DNA of 41,696 bases. It comes from Davidsoniella eucalypti (Eukaryota > Ascomycota > Sordariomycetes > Microascales > Ceratocystidaceae). Below, one piece after another: positions 19,284 to 30,286 of the stretch (position 1 is its first letter; each line of letters begins with the position of its first letter). The position numbers and the translations under genes were made by a program. Location of the stretch: positions 1 to 41,696 of the forward strand of contig RMBW01000172.1 of the NCBI GenBank assembly GCA_004009845.1, given 5' to 3'. The notes beneath the pieces were generated by a model. It made no database searches and was not told the DNA's origin. It saw only the letters and a program-made list of their open reading frames with translations.

Positions 19284-20527
19284 CCTCACGCAACCCGCTG
19301 CCCGCAGATGATGACGACGCCAGTGATAACCCTTCGGACACTTCTGACTTAGCCCGCCTCGCTGAGAGTATGAGACCACGCGACACGTACCCTGAATCAG
19401 ATCGTGGCCGCCAACCCTCTCGCGAAGCTGACCGTCTGGACTCTCTACAGGATGACATGGTAGAAATGAAGTCCATGATGAACCGTCTTGGTCAAATGCT
19501 GTTTGCTAAGGAACAACGCGAACCCACGGCTCCCTCGCTACCACCTGCACCTGTTTCCCAGCCACTACCTGCCTCCTCCAACCAAGCCCTACCTCGCCAA
19601 ATCCAACCACTGCTCAACGAATTTAGTGGCCTACACTCGGACTACGAGATTTGGAGAAGGCTAGCTACGAACAAAATGATGATCGATGGTGCCGCTTTGG
19701 GCAACGACATCTCGCGGGCGGTATACCTGTACAGCCGCTTAGGTGCAACCACACAGGCCAAGCTAAACGTGTTCTTCGACTCCATTTGCCAACGTTCCAG
19801 ACCCTACGACTTACTGCTGGAAAAACTCGACGATATGTTCCGGTCGCGCGAACGACTCACTAACGCTCGCATCGCCTTCTACAAGTCCGCTCAGGGAGAT
19901 CGTGAAACCTTCAAGGCCTTCCACCTCCGATTCGAAACCCTAGCCATGGAAGCCGGCATTCACGACGACACCACGTTGATCGACATCCTACGTTCTGCCA
20001 TGCGTGACGATTTGGTTGAACGCACCGGATGGGCTTGGGAGTCCAACTCATACCACGCCATCATTGACAGCCTCTTGAAGCACTTCGACCGCCCCACTGG
20101 TAAGCGCCGCATCGTTGAGCCCACCCCTAAGCCCGAGCACACCAAGTCGAGTAACTGGAGAGAGCGGCCTGACCAACAGACCCGTCGGGAGAACCGCCCT
20201 CAGCTTGCTACCCGCTCAGACAGACCAAAACTGTCCGAGTCGGAACGACACCGGTTAATGCGCGAAAACGCATGCTTTATCTGTGGACTCAAGGATCACA
20301 TCGCACGCCGTTGCCCCCAGCGCTCTTCCCAACCAGGTCCCTCCAACAACCAGCTGTCTATCAACGCCATACGCACGGTAATGCGTGAGGAAATCGCGAA
20401 GTATGACGAACGGGCCATGGATCGTGTGCTACCTCCCCCTGACAACACCACTACGACGGTAGCCAAGGTCGACTCTAAGGTAGCTGAGAACGGGTCTGAA
20501 TACGACCTAATTGAACTGGATTTTTAG
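19284..20527 (+). CDS. gag: Element C Gag, N-terminally truncated, one CCHC knuckle
   Basis: The reading frame is open from the LTR junction at 19284, whereas the first ATG is at 19370 (385 aa from there to the stop). An acidic stretch, ADDDDASD, lies before that ATG, showing that coding sequence was cut. The middle part (residues about 85-245) is capsid-like, with FSGLHSDYEIWRRLATNKMM and a later block ending ETFKAFHLRFETLA. One C-X2-C-X4-H-X4-C knuckle (CFICGLKDHIARRC) sits near residue 300. It ends with ELDF and then the TTTTTAG stop context shared with element A. Whether the shortened protein assembles is unknown. Confidence 0.85.
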
Positions 20528-20554
20528 GTGGTCAGGACAAGTCGCGCCCTGACC
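20521..20554 (+). promoter_or_regulatory. Candidate -1 frameshift site and hairpin between gag and pol (element C)
   Basis: The gag stop context TTTTTAG (20521-20527) allows a UUU tRNA in the P site to slip back one base onto UUU. The -1 frame then leads into pol without a stop, since the pol frame is open from 20515. A 7-bp stem GGTCAGG/CCTGACC (20530-20536 with 20548-20554) starts 2 bp after the stop, a spacing suited to frameshift stimulation. Element A keeps the slip context and a stem of different sequence. Confidence 0.65.
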
Positions 20555-20595
20555 AGGAGGATACGAAGATAGGGGAAGAGATAGTTAGAACTCAG

Positions 20596-23500
20596 ATGGG
20601 AGCTAAAGGTTTATACTTAGATTTGTCTATTAATGAACTTTCGACTAAAGCTCTCGTCGACAGTGGCTGCCTCTGCCTCGCCGTCGTCCCTCCGCGCCTA
20701 CTCCCCTACGCTACCCAGACCCAGCCTATCGAGCCTCGCAAGGTCTCCCTCGCCTCCTCCCAGTCCGACCCCCCGGTCATCACTCAGATAGCACAGTTCA
20801 CGCTACACCTACCTGACCACCACGAGGACATTTGGGCCTACGTCGTCCCCGGCCAAACCGAAGACCTGATACTCGGTCAACGCTGGCTCATAAACCACGA
20901 TGTACACCTGCACCCTCGTTCTGGACAGATTGAAGTCACTACACCTGAGGAATTCCACAAACTCTGCGACAACGACGATACTGCTGTTTACCGCATCACA
21001 CTAGAAGATGTTAACAGAGCGTTGGAACAGAAGGAACTGGAAAGACCACCCCTCCCAGAATGGTTAAGACCTGTTGCCTCTGCGTTCGAAGCCAAAGCCT
21101 CGAAGGACCTCCCGCCACACCGGCCTGGAGTAGACTTGAAAATCGAGCTGCTGGAAGGGAAGACATTACCTGTACAATCGTTGTACCCGCTGTCTCGCGC
21201 AGAACTATTGGTAATGCAGAAGACACTGACCGAACTGTTGTCTACAAGATGGATAAAGGACACAAAGTCTGAAGTGGGCTCTCCAGTGCTATTTGTAAAG
21301 AAACCTGGAGGTGGAATTCGTTTCTGCGTAGACTACCGCGCAGTCAACGCTATTTCCAAAAAGGACTCATACCCCTTACCCCTTATCTACGACACCCTTC
21401 GGCAAATTTCGGAAGCCAAGTGGGTGTCCAAGGTCGATGTCATTGCTGCCTTCCATCGCATTCGTATCGCCCCTGGCTACGAGGAGTTAACCGCATTTCG
21501 GACTCCCCTAGGGGCCTTTGAATGGAACGTTATCCCTTTCGGTTTGACTAATGCCCCTGCTGCGTTCCAACGTTACATCAATTCGGTCCTTCGGAAATGG
21601 CTAGGCATCAGCTGCAGCGCCTACATTGACGATGTGGACATCTACTCCAGTGGTACTGAGGAAGAGCACAGGAAGTTAGTGCTCGAAATTGTCCACGCGC
21701 TCGATCTCGCCGGCCTACAACTCGACCTCCGCAAGTGCCAGTTCCTAGCTAAGGAAATCAAGTTCCTCGGCTTCATTGTTGGCCCAGGTATTGGCATCAA
21801 GGCAGACCCTGAGAAAACCCTTGCGATCCGCAACTGGAATTCTCCCACAACTTTGAAAGGTCTACGTGGATTCATCGGCTTTGTCAACTTCTATCGAGAC
21901 TTTGTACCTCGACTGTCTGAAATGATAGCGCCGATGGTAGGGTTAACCAAGAAGGATACCCCCTTTGTTTGGTCTGACGCATGTGCGCACGCTTTCGCCG
22001 AGGTTAAGAGAGCCTTCCTCACTCCCCCTGTTCTGACCCCCTTTGACCCGCTGAGAGAAACGGTATTGACCGCAGACTCTTCCGGTTACGCCCTGGGAGC
22101 AGAGTTGTCTCAGCGAGGAGACGATGGTCTCATGCACCCCATTGCTTTTCTCTCACGCAAGCTTACACCCCCCGAAGCCAATTACCCCATTCATGATAAG
22201 GAGATGTTGGCTATCTACTGGTCCATTCGAGAATGGCGCCATTTCCTCCTAGGGGTTGACTTCGTGGTGTGGACCGACCACCGTAACTTGGAGTACTTTC
22301 AAACCAAGAGAACGCTGGCCGAGAGACAACGCCGCTGGGGATATGAGCTTTCGGACTTTAGTTTCTGCCTACGCCACCGCCCAGGTACTGAGCAAGTTGT
22401 GCCAGACGCCCTGTCTAGAAGGGACCAGGACATGCCAGCCAACGAAAGTGACGACAGGCTGGCTAGTCGCTTCCACCAACTCCTCGAGAAGAGTGAGTCA
22501 AGCAACGACCTGGTGGTAATCGGCGCAGTTTGGGCTCAGGAGCCTGACAAGGACGCGCCGACTGACGACAAGGCGACTAAGGAAGCTGTGACCTCCCCCT
22601 TCGCGGACCCCGAGATGACTAGCCTATGGAACCAGGCTCTGACCCAATGCAACCGTTGGTGGTTAGCTCGTAAACTAGTACGAGAAGGAGCTCGCTCATT
22701 CCCAGCCGACTGGGGTTTGCAATGGCAAATGAGCGAGTGCAAGCTAGACTCGGAAGGTAGACTACGCTGGCGCGATAGACTTTGGGTCCCTCACCACGAG
22801 CCCTTGAGGACCAAAATCATCCAGCAGATCCACGACTCTACCCTCGCAGGCCACCCCGGCAGAGCAATCACCCGTGACTTAGTGTCGCGCGAATATGCCT
22901 GGCCTGGTCTGACCAACGATGTCCGTCAGTTCGTATCGAATTGCTCGTCTTGCGGAAAAAGCAAGATTTGGCGAGAGCAGAAGCGCGGCCTGCTGAAACC
23001 CCTACCAGTACCGTCCAGACCTTGGTCTGAATTGGCTATGGACTTTATCGGCCCGTTACCCCCTTCTGCTGGTTGCACCTCCATTCTAGGGGTCACTGAT
23101 CGTCTGTCTAAATCACAGATTCTGATTCCTATGAAGGCTATCACCGCACAAGCCACCGCTGAAGCCCTGCTGATCCACGTCTTTTCTCACCACGGTTTCC
23201 CCCTTGCTATCGTTTCCGATAGAGGGCCTCAATTTGCGCAGTTATTTTGGGGCGAAGTATGCCGTCGCTTTGGGATCCAGCGTCGCCTGTCCACAGCGTT
23301 CCATCCTCAGACGGATGGCAGCCAAGAACGCAGTAATCAGGAGATTGAAACGTACCTTCGCAATTTCTGTTCCTTCGCTCAGGACGACTGGGCCTCCTTG
23401 CTGCCTCAAGCACAACTCGCCTTGAACAACAGGATCTCTTCCACTACGGGTCTCTCACCGTTCTTCATGACCCACGGGTTTAACGTCGACATTATTGAAC

Positions 23501-24213
23501 CATCTGTACAAGGTCCCCCTGCCTCCGACAAGTCTCCTGTCTGTGGTGCCCAGGAATGGTTGTCCAAACTAAGCAACGCAACGCAATTCGCGATCGTAGC
23601 TATGGCCGCCACCCAAGAGCACCAGGAAACTAGCGCTAACCGTCTCCGTCAACCATCTGAGAGCTTCAGAGTGGGAGACAAGGTCTACCTCAACACGAAG
23701 AACTTGACCACAGAGAGACCGTCCAAGAAGTTAGACTGGTTGGCCAGACTGTACACAGTCCTAGAGGTTACAGGCACCCACAACGTACGATTGAACGTGC
23801 CCACAGGCATCCATCCTGTTTTCCACGTAAGCCTAATCCGCCGAGCTCCCAACAACCCCTTACCCTCGCAGGAAGTACCTGATGATGAGCCCGCGGCTAT
23901 CACGGCTAGGGAAGCACTTGAAGACGACTCTGTGGAAACAGGCGAGTACAGAGTGGAAGCAATCGTCAAGCAACGTACCCGCCATGGACACACGCAAGCC
24001 TTGGTCAAATGGAAAGGTTACCAAGATGCTACCTGGGAACCATTGGAACACGTGAAGGACACTGCAGCATGGTTGGTCTTCACGGAGAAGACGAAAAAGA
24101 ATTGGAACGTGACCCTCCAATCCCTTTACACTGCCTGGTTGCTACCAGAGGATGGCCCCGAGAAGGACCATGGTACGAGTATGGACACACGCAGTCCACT
24201 GATGGTAGGCTAA
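20596..24213 (+). CDS. pol: Element C Pol polyprotein, complete, with chromodomain
   Basis: 1205 aa from the first ATG. Domains: aspartic protease (LVDSGCLCLAVV, about residue 20); reverse transcriptase with VDYRAVN, KVDVIAAFHRI, FGLTNAPAAFQ and catalytic YIDD near residue 345; RNase H with TADSSGYALGAEL, KEMLAIYW and TDHRNLEYF; integrase HHCC zinc region (HDSTLAGHPG to CSSCGKSK); integrase core with MDFIGPLPP, VSDRGPQF and a QERSNQE glutamate; C-terminal chromodomain (EYRVEAIVKQR, then ALVKWKGYQDATWEPLEHV, about residues 1120-1170). The chromodomain should direct integration to particular chromatin. All catalytic residues I could check are present, so this protein may be functional although its element lacks a proper 5' end. 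Confidence 0.95.
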   Translation: MGAKGLYLDLSINELSTKALVDSGCLCLAVVPPRLLPYATQTQPIEPRKVSLASSQSDPPVITQIAQFTLHLPDHHEDIWAYVVPGQTEDLILGQRWLINHDVHLHPRSGQIEVTTPEEFHKLCDNDDTAVYRITLEDVNRALEQKELERPPLPEWLRPVASAFEAKASKDLPPHRPGVDLKIELLEGKTLPVQSLYPLSRAELLVMQKTLTELLSTRWIKDTKSEVGSPVLFVKKPGGGIRFCVDYRAVNAISKKDSYPLPLIYDTLRQISEAKWVSKVDVIAAFHRIRIAPGYEELTAFRTPLGAFEWNVIPFGLTNAPAAFQRYINSVLRKWLGISCSAYIDDVDIYSSGTEEEHRKLVLEIVHALDLAGLQLDLRKCQFLAKEIKFLGFIVGPGIGIKADPEKTLAIRNWNSPTTLKGLRGFIGFVNFYRDFVPRLSEMIAPMVGLTKKDTPFVWSDACAHAFAEVKRAFLTPPVLTPFDPLRETVLTADSSGYALGAELSQRGDDGLMHPIAFLSRKLTPPEANYPIHDKEMLAIYWSIREWRHFLLGVDFVVWTDHRNLEYFQTKRTLAERQRRWGYELSDFSFCLRHRPGTEQVVPDALSRRDQDMPANESDDRLASRFHQLLEKSESSNDLVVIGAVWAQEPDKDAPTDDKATKEAVTSPFADPEMTSLWNQALTQCNRWWLARKLVREGARSFPADWGLQWQMSECKLDSEGRLRWRDRLWVPHHEPLRTKIIQQIHDSTLAGHPGRAITRDLVSREYAWPGLTNDVRQFVSNCSSCGKSKIWREQKRGLLKPLPVPSRPWSELAMDFIGPLPPSAGCTSILGVTDRLSKSQILIPMKAITAQATAEALLIHVFSHHGFPLAIVSDRGPQFAQLFWGEVCRRFGIQRRLSTAFHPQTDGSQERSNQEIETYLRNFCSFAQDDWASLLPQAQLALNNRISSTTGLSPFFMTHGFNVDIIEPSVQGPPASDKSPVCGAQEWLSKLSNATQFAIVAMAATQEHQETSANRLRQPSESFRVGDKVYLNTKNLTTERPSKKLDWLARLYTVLEVTGTHNVRLNVPTGIHPVFHVSLIRRAPNNPLPSQEVPDDEPAAITAREALEDDSVETGEYRVEAIVKQRTRHGHTQALVKWKGYQDATWEPLEHVKDTAAWLVFTEKTKKNWNVTLQSLYTAWLLPEDGPEKDHGTSMDTRSPLMVG

Positions 24214-24447
24214 GGCAGCAATATTGGCTGCACCACCTTGGTCACCTGCACACCCGAGCGTCTGCAGGATAAGATTGCTGACCTATTTTGGAGTTATTTC
24301 TGTTTCTGGAGTTATTTCTGTTTTTGGATATCGAGTACCAAGGTACTATACGGTTTTAAGTTTGTATACACCATGCTACAGGGGTGTTTTTTGTATGTTT
24401 AGACGTAAAATTAGTGTAATTTTTCTGCCGATGGGGGGGGAGACTAT
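24214..24447 (+). other. Element C 3' untranslated part with polypurine tract
   Basis: After the pol stop there is a short tandem repeat of ggagttatttctgttt (24290-24325). Then comes a G-rich purine tract (about 24433-24443) directly before the 3' LTR. No ORF is supported. Confidence 0.7.
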
Positions 24448-24628
24448 TGTAAGAGACTAAGGCCTAGTAAGGTTAGCCAAGGCATTCCTTGTCAGTACTA
24501 GAATCGGCTATAAGTAGGGACCTATTCCCGCCGATTATTAGTCTTAGTTTCTCTTTCTCCTTCATCGGTCTCAATCGAACTATTCTTTTACGACCAGTTT
24601 TCATCGCAACTCCTCGTATATCGTCTCA
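24448..24628 (+). repeat. Element C 3' LTR (181 bp)
   Basis: Begins TGTAAGAGAC, ends TCGTCTCA, with TATA-like ataagtaggg. The self-primer position holds atcggtctcaa (24564-24574), 65 bp from the LTR end, against 63 bp in A and B. This predicts a primer-binding site ttgagaccgat in intact relatives; that part is missing here. It is clearly different from the 179-bp LTR at the element's left. Confidence 0.85.
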
Positions 24629-24909
24629 AAAAAAGAAGAAGCAAAAGAAATCCACCTGGCACCCTAGCAACCTATGGTTGGCGAAGCCTATTGTTTGTAT
24701 ACTGACGGGTCTATGGAGGGTGATAAATCCTCTTATGCCTTTGTCGATATGGACAATAAAAGGTGCGGTTTCAAGAGGCAAATGCCTTGGGGCCTTACAC
24801 TGAGGTTGCAGACTGCGAAAGCTATGCGATCTACAGAGCCCTTTGCTACGTTCGAAAACTGCCACTACGGAAACGAATCCTGATCTTTGTCGATAGCCAG
24901 CTGCCATCC
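24629..24909 (+). pseudogene. LINE ORF2 RNase H fragment with small deletions
   Basis: It matches LINE 1 at about 29220-29500. The frame is broken by several one-base losses (for example caccctagcaacctatgg against the intact caaccctagcaaccctatgg). It preserves YTDGSMEGDKSSYAFVDMDN in shifted pieces. It starts directly at the element C LTR and ends by running into the 5' leader of LINE 1. Confidence 0.85.
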
Positions 24910-25027
24910 AACAACTCCTACACACTTTTCGACGAAGTGGCACCTTTCAACCATTTTCGCTCGAATTCATCTCAAAACACTTTTAAAATACTCACCTCAT
25001 CTCGACGAATCCATCAATACCATTTGC

Positions 25028-26366
25028 ATGATGGCGCAAGCCATGCGCGATGCGTTAAGGGCGATTGAAGCATCGCAAGACTGCGATAGCCCCCCTGTCA
25101 CCCCCAACTTCTCAACTGACTCGATCAGCCTCGTGCCAACACACATGTACGATAGCGAAATGACCGACGAAAACAACAACACCATCACGAAAAAACAACA
25201 AAAATAAGCGCCGCATCGAAGAGATCGAGCTCCCAAGCTCTCCTCCGGTTGCTGCGAAAAAGCTGCACGAGGCGAAAGGCCTCGAACTGTCGCGTTGGGT
25301 CGGCCCTGATCCAAAACAATCCAAGATCGCTGCAAGTATCGCGATCGTCAAGCGTGAGATGGCATCATTAGTAACGCAAGACAGGATGTTTGAGTCGCTG
25401 CAGATTCTGATTGCAGAAGGTTTTGGGGAACTTGACTTACCAGACACTCCATCACCACCTCCAAAAGTCATCATCGCAGATGCATCAAAGGCCACGGTGG
25501 CCTCAGCAAAGGCATTGTACTCTGCCATAACGAAAACGCCAGTCACACCGCCACTCCAACCAGCGGTGCCAAAGAAATGTGACATTATTAACAACAACAA
25601 CAAGAAGAAGAAGGCGGCGAAGAAGGCTACTTTATCTGCGCCTCCCAAGACGGCTTCAACACCGATCACCAACACTACTGACGCGCCTCGCGACGCGTCA
25701 CTCGACAAAACAACACCAACAAACAAAGACGCGACAAACAAAGACGCGACAAAATCAAATCAGCCATCCACGCCTGGCGAACATAAAAACACGACCAATG
25801 CCCCAACCTCAGTCGACTCTGATAAAGGTTGGCAACAAGTTAAACCGCGCAAACCAGCCCGCCCCTCTGTTCAGTCTACACAGAGCACCAACAAGCTTCT
25901 GCTTATCGGTGGTGGCAAGATTCCCTCTCCCAAGCACATCCGTGACTTGGTTAACTGTGATGGAGCGATGAAGGCCATTGAGGTGAGGTTGACCTCGAAA
26001 AATAACATTAGCATCACATGCAGCAGCGCCTCCGCGAAGGCCAGCCTCCTCAAGACGAAGGACAGCTGGCTGGCACGCCTCCGGCCTTTGGGCTGGAAGG
26101 ACTGCATCGAGCCTGAGAACTGGCAACGTCTCGTGATGCACGGTATGCGTCTTGACGAGATCGACAACTTTGCTGAAGAGTTTTACGACAGCAATGGCAT
26201 TGAGGCCCTCCCGAGAGTGCGCCTCCTACGCAAGCCTCGCCCAGGACAGACGGTGGGATCCGTCGTGTTTACTGTCCTAAACCAGGCAAGTGCGTCTGTT
26301 TGTCTCAACAAGCAGATGTTCTTTGCCGCGCAAAAAGTCAAGATTGTTAAGTATTTTTATGATTAG
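25028..26366 (+). pseudogene. LINE 1 ORF1 (RNA-binding protein), one frameshift
   Basis: The protein starts MMAQAMRDALRAIEAS at 25028. A one-base insertion in an A-rich tract near 25188-25196 shifts the frame; the related fragment at 17703 stays in frame there. The main part, from about 25200 to 26366, is open. It has a lysine/asparagine tract (NNNNKKKK near 25590) and a C-terminal RRM-like domain (from KLLLIGGGKIPSPKHIRDLV to the end). ORF1 proteins of this group bind LINE RNA. I see no CCHC zinc knuckle after the RRM-like part, whereas many Tad/L1-like fungal ORF1 proteins have one. The stop overlaps the ORF2 start. Confidence 0.8.
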
Positions 26367-29300
26367 AAAACTCACGATCTTTCAGCATAACCAGGGAAAG
26401 CGTAAAGGCATTTTGGACCATCTCTTTGAATTAGCGATAAGGCAGAGAGTTGAGATATTGTGCATTCAGGAACCCTGGGTATGGCAAAAAGAAGGCAAAT
26501 GGATTTTCCAGGACCACCAAAACTTTCACACCGTCAAACCATCATTATCTTTGCTAACAAGACCAAGAGTCGTGACCTATATCCAAAAGGACATTGACTT
26601 CACAATAGAAAAGCCTCTCGACATCGCAAGCAGCGACTTTCAATGCATAAGACTTCATATCGACGCGCAACCATTATTGGTCAACCTCTACAACCATCCG
26701 ACCCAGCCCCTTTTACCGCACCCGCTTGTCCAGCAATGGCAGGTTGGGAATGGCATCATCGTCGGGGACTTCAACACTCATCATCCATGGTGGTCTGTGA
26801 ACTGTGAGCAATCGCAGCATGCAGATGAAGTCGTTGGTTGGTTGCAGAGGAACAATGCTGACTTGGTAGTGGATCCCGAGAATGCTCTGGTCAACAGAGG
26901 CACTTTCTTCACCACCAGGTCGCAGAAAACATCAATCATCGATCTCGCCTTCCTCACTGGGCAGATGAAGCAAACGAAAACTAGTTGGACGTGTGAAGGT
27001 CTCCATGGTTCGGATCACCAGTGCATTAAATTGCAGTTCCACGACGCCCGAAATAACAAAAAAGAGGAGGAAAAGGTGGTATACAATTTGAAGAAAACTG
27101 ACTGGCAACAGTTCAGAGACAGCCTCAAAAAAAAGAGGCACTAGTGTTAGAAAATCTCAAAAAAAGAGATACTCGACCGGATTTGGCGGCCATTCTGACC
27201 GCCGCCATCCAGGATACCTGCGCAGAGGTGATGCCGAAGGCTCGCATCTGCCCCCGAAGTAAGCCTTGGTGGAACGACGAACTCAAGCTATTGAGGAAGT
27301 CGTTTCTCAGGGCCGAACGACAATGGAAGAAGGATAAGATCTGTCTGACGGAGTATAAAGAAAAACGAAACAGGTATTTCCATGCCATTATCAAAACCAA
27401 AGCTAACTATTTCAATTCTTTCTTAGAACAAGCAACCGGCGACGAAGTCTTCACTGCTATGAGATACACGAAACCCACAACCGACTCGTATATACAACCA
27501 CTCGAGGAAAATGGTGTCAAGGCGGAGTCTTTCGACGACAAAGCTAAGATGCTACTGAATCTTGTGGGCGGCGAAAAAGGTGAGTCCCTTGAGGACGAAG
27601 ACACTCTACCCATCCCACATCACGAGAACTCGAAATGGCCTTGGCCTAACATCTCTACCATTGAGATTGAAAGAGCTATCATGACCTCAAACCCTAAGAA
27701 GTCTGCTGGACCAGATGGGATTAATTTCCAAATGATCCAAAATGCTTATAGGGCCATCCCCGAGGTCTTCCACTATGTCTACACGGAGCTATTCACTAAA
27801 GGACAGTGTCCTACGGTGTGGCGCCAGGGCATTGGAGTGATATTGAAAAAACCCAACAAGCCAGACTATTCCCGTATCAAGGCATATCGGATTATCACGC
27901 TGCTGAACTGCTTAGGTAAAGTATTGGAACGAATTTTTGCACAGAGACTTGGTTTCTTGGCTGCAACAAAGGACGACCTGCTTCACCCAACGCAGTTTGG
28001 CGGACGGAAACAACGATCGACGATCGATGCAGCAATGGTTCTCATGGACCAAGTCAAGTCATGGAAAGAACAGGGCCTGAAATCGAGTATTGCACTACTT
28101 GATATCAAAGGCGCGTTCGACCATGTTAATAGGGATACCCTACTATGGCACTGCAGAGATCTAGGTCTTCCGAATAACTGCACCCAATGGATCGCAGCCT
28201 TCCTTCAAAAGAGGAAGGTCCAGATATGTTTTGATGGCAAACGAACAAACTTCTACACTATTGACCAAGGCATACCGCAAGGCAGCCCAATCTCCCCCAT
28301 TCTGTTCTTGATTTACTCGAGACTTATACACATCAACATCCCCCAATCCATCCAAGTTCATGGCATTCAGCTCTCATACATTGATGATATTCTGATTACG
28401 GTGGCTTCCAAAAGCTTTGCGAGAAATTGCAGAGCTCTAGAGGCCATCGTTGAAGATCTCACCAGGCAAGCCGACGATAGTTCCGTCGAGTTTGAGAGTT
28501 CCAAGACTGAGCTTCTGCATTTAACAAGGAGTAAAGCAGTAAGCAATGAACACATAGACGTCCTAGGGACGACAATACAACCATCAGAGAAGATCAAGTG
28601 GCTAGGAATATGGCTAGACTGTCAGCTGAATTTCAGCGAGCATGTCCAAGACAGAACCCTTAAAGCAACCAGAACCCTAATGGGAATTCAACGGATTTCG
28701 CGGAAGTATAGCGGTCTAAGTGCGAAAGCAACTAGACAGTTATACCAAGCTGTGATTCGTCCTATCATGGAATATGGTTCGATCCTCTGGTGGACAAAAA
28801 TGAAGCCCATTTCCCTCAAGAAACACCTTGAAAAAGTACAAAGTTTGGCGATTTCCATGATGCTTGGCACCTACAAGCAGGCTCCGAAAAGGGCTTGTGA
28901 AATAGAGGCTGGCATTAAACCAGTTGAGATCAACTTGGAATGGAATAACCTCAAGTACGGAACAAGACTTCTACAATTCCCTAAACACCACCCCATACGT
29001 CATTGCGCCCAACCCACCAAGGACCATCTGAACTCGGAGTCTGACTTTGAGTCTCTTGGTATCTTGGGTCCCTACAAATTGAAGCGAGAGTCACAAGTGC
29101 AAGCAATTGCCGTGGACATCAAGTACCTGATACCTTTCAAGGCACTTCAGCGAGCTAAAATTGTATGGGAGGCACCATGGGCCAAGCGTACCCCAATCAC
29201 AACACATATCCCAATGGTCAAAAAAGAAGAAGCAAAGGAAATCCACCTGGCAACCCTAGCAACCCTATGGTTGGGCGAAGCCTATTGTCTTTACACTGAC

Positions 29301-30200
29301 GGGTCTATGGAGGGTGACAAATCCTCCTATGCCTTTGTCGATATGGACAATAACACGGTGCGGTTTCAAGAGGCAAATGCCTTGGGTCCTTACACTGAGG
29401 TTGCAGACTGCGAAAGCTATGCGATCTACAGAGCCCTTTGCTACGTTCGAAAACTGCCACTACGGAAACGAATCCTGATCTTTGTCGATAGCCAAGCTGC
29501 CATCCAAAGAGTACGGAAGCCTGGTATATTCACGAACCTCATAGAGAAACTAAACCTTCAGGACCTCGACACCAGTATAGAAATACACTGGTGCCCTGGA
29601 CATGTAGGAATAGAAGGAAATGAGATAGTGGATAAGCTTGCAAAGGAGGCTCTTGAAAAAAGAGTATGCACCTCTATCGCAACCACTGGGTATATCAAAA
29701 AAAAGATCAAAGAGAACATCTTCAACCTCTGGGACACACTAATCAACCGCGATATCGACAAACTTGGGAATCACTATCGGTCTCTTGGTAAGACAGGAGT
29801 GAGTGATCTGAAACCAATAGAGGGCGAGAAGAGGCTGACAACAGCCTACTATCAACTTCTAACGGGGAAGGGCGCTTACCTGCCGTACCTAAAGACCATA
29901 GGCAAGGTATCGAGTAGCATGTGTCGTCATTGTCAGCTGGACATTGAAACTATTCAGCACTTGGTGTTGGACTGTGATATGTGGCTTGAGCAAAGACAAG
30001 AGTTGAAAGACGTTTGCGATGGTGAGATAAAGATGGAAGACTTATTTAGTAAGGCGAAGCACCAGCAAGCCTTGTTAGTATTTCTGAAAAAAACAGGAAT
30101 AGGGGGAAGAAACTGGGGTCGAGTGGAGGAAGTGACCAACGATGGTGTTGCCGGTGAGGGTGAACCAGTCGCACTTCGTGATGATTTGTGGTGTTGTTAA
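26359..30200 (+). pseudogene. LINE 1 ORF2: endonuclease, reverse transcriptase, RNase H; one frameshift
   Basis: Together about 1280 aa. The APE-type endonuclease includes IQEPWVWQ, GDFNTHHPWW and GSDHQCI. A missing G near 27134 in the A-rich stretch shifts the frame (LINE 3 is in frame there). The second part (27144-30200) has the reverse transcriptase with SAGPDGINF, LLDIKGAFDHVN, GIPQGSPISP and catalytic YIDD at 28377. RNase H follows with YTDGSMEG, FVDSQAAI and HWCPGHVGIEGNEIVDKLA. A C-terminal zinc finger reads CRHCQLDIETIQHLVLDC. The start ATG overlaps the ORF1 stop as ATGATTAG. All catalytic motifs are present, so only the two frameshifts disable this copy. Confidence 0.9.
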
Positions 30201-30286
30201 TTTTCTTTGTGTTTTTCCTTATGTTTTTTATGTTTTGTTTTATGTTTTTAATGTTTTTATTGTTTTATTTGCTTTTATTTTACATC

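Larger units (their letters stand above)
19284..24628 (+). mobile_element. Element C: Ty3/gypsy chromovirus, 5' truncated and joined to an element B LTR
   Basis: Contains partial gag, the intercistronic hairpin, complete pol with chromodomain, a purine tract and its own 3' LTR. The 5' LTR, primer-binding site and start of gag are missing and replaced by the right LTR of element B. The right LTR ends against LINE RNase H sequence at 24629. Recombination, template switching during reverse transcription, or nested insertion plus deletion could each explain this. Confidence 0.85.

Noticed and set aside
24290..24325. Two copies of an 18-bp repeat after element C pol
   Set aside because: Short tandem slip in the 3' UTR; no sign of function.
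25579..25971. Arginine-rich 130-codon frame
   Set aside because: Frame-shifted reading of the lysine/asparagine tract of LINE 1 ORF1; a similar artefact occurs at 35918-36334.
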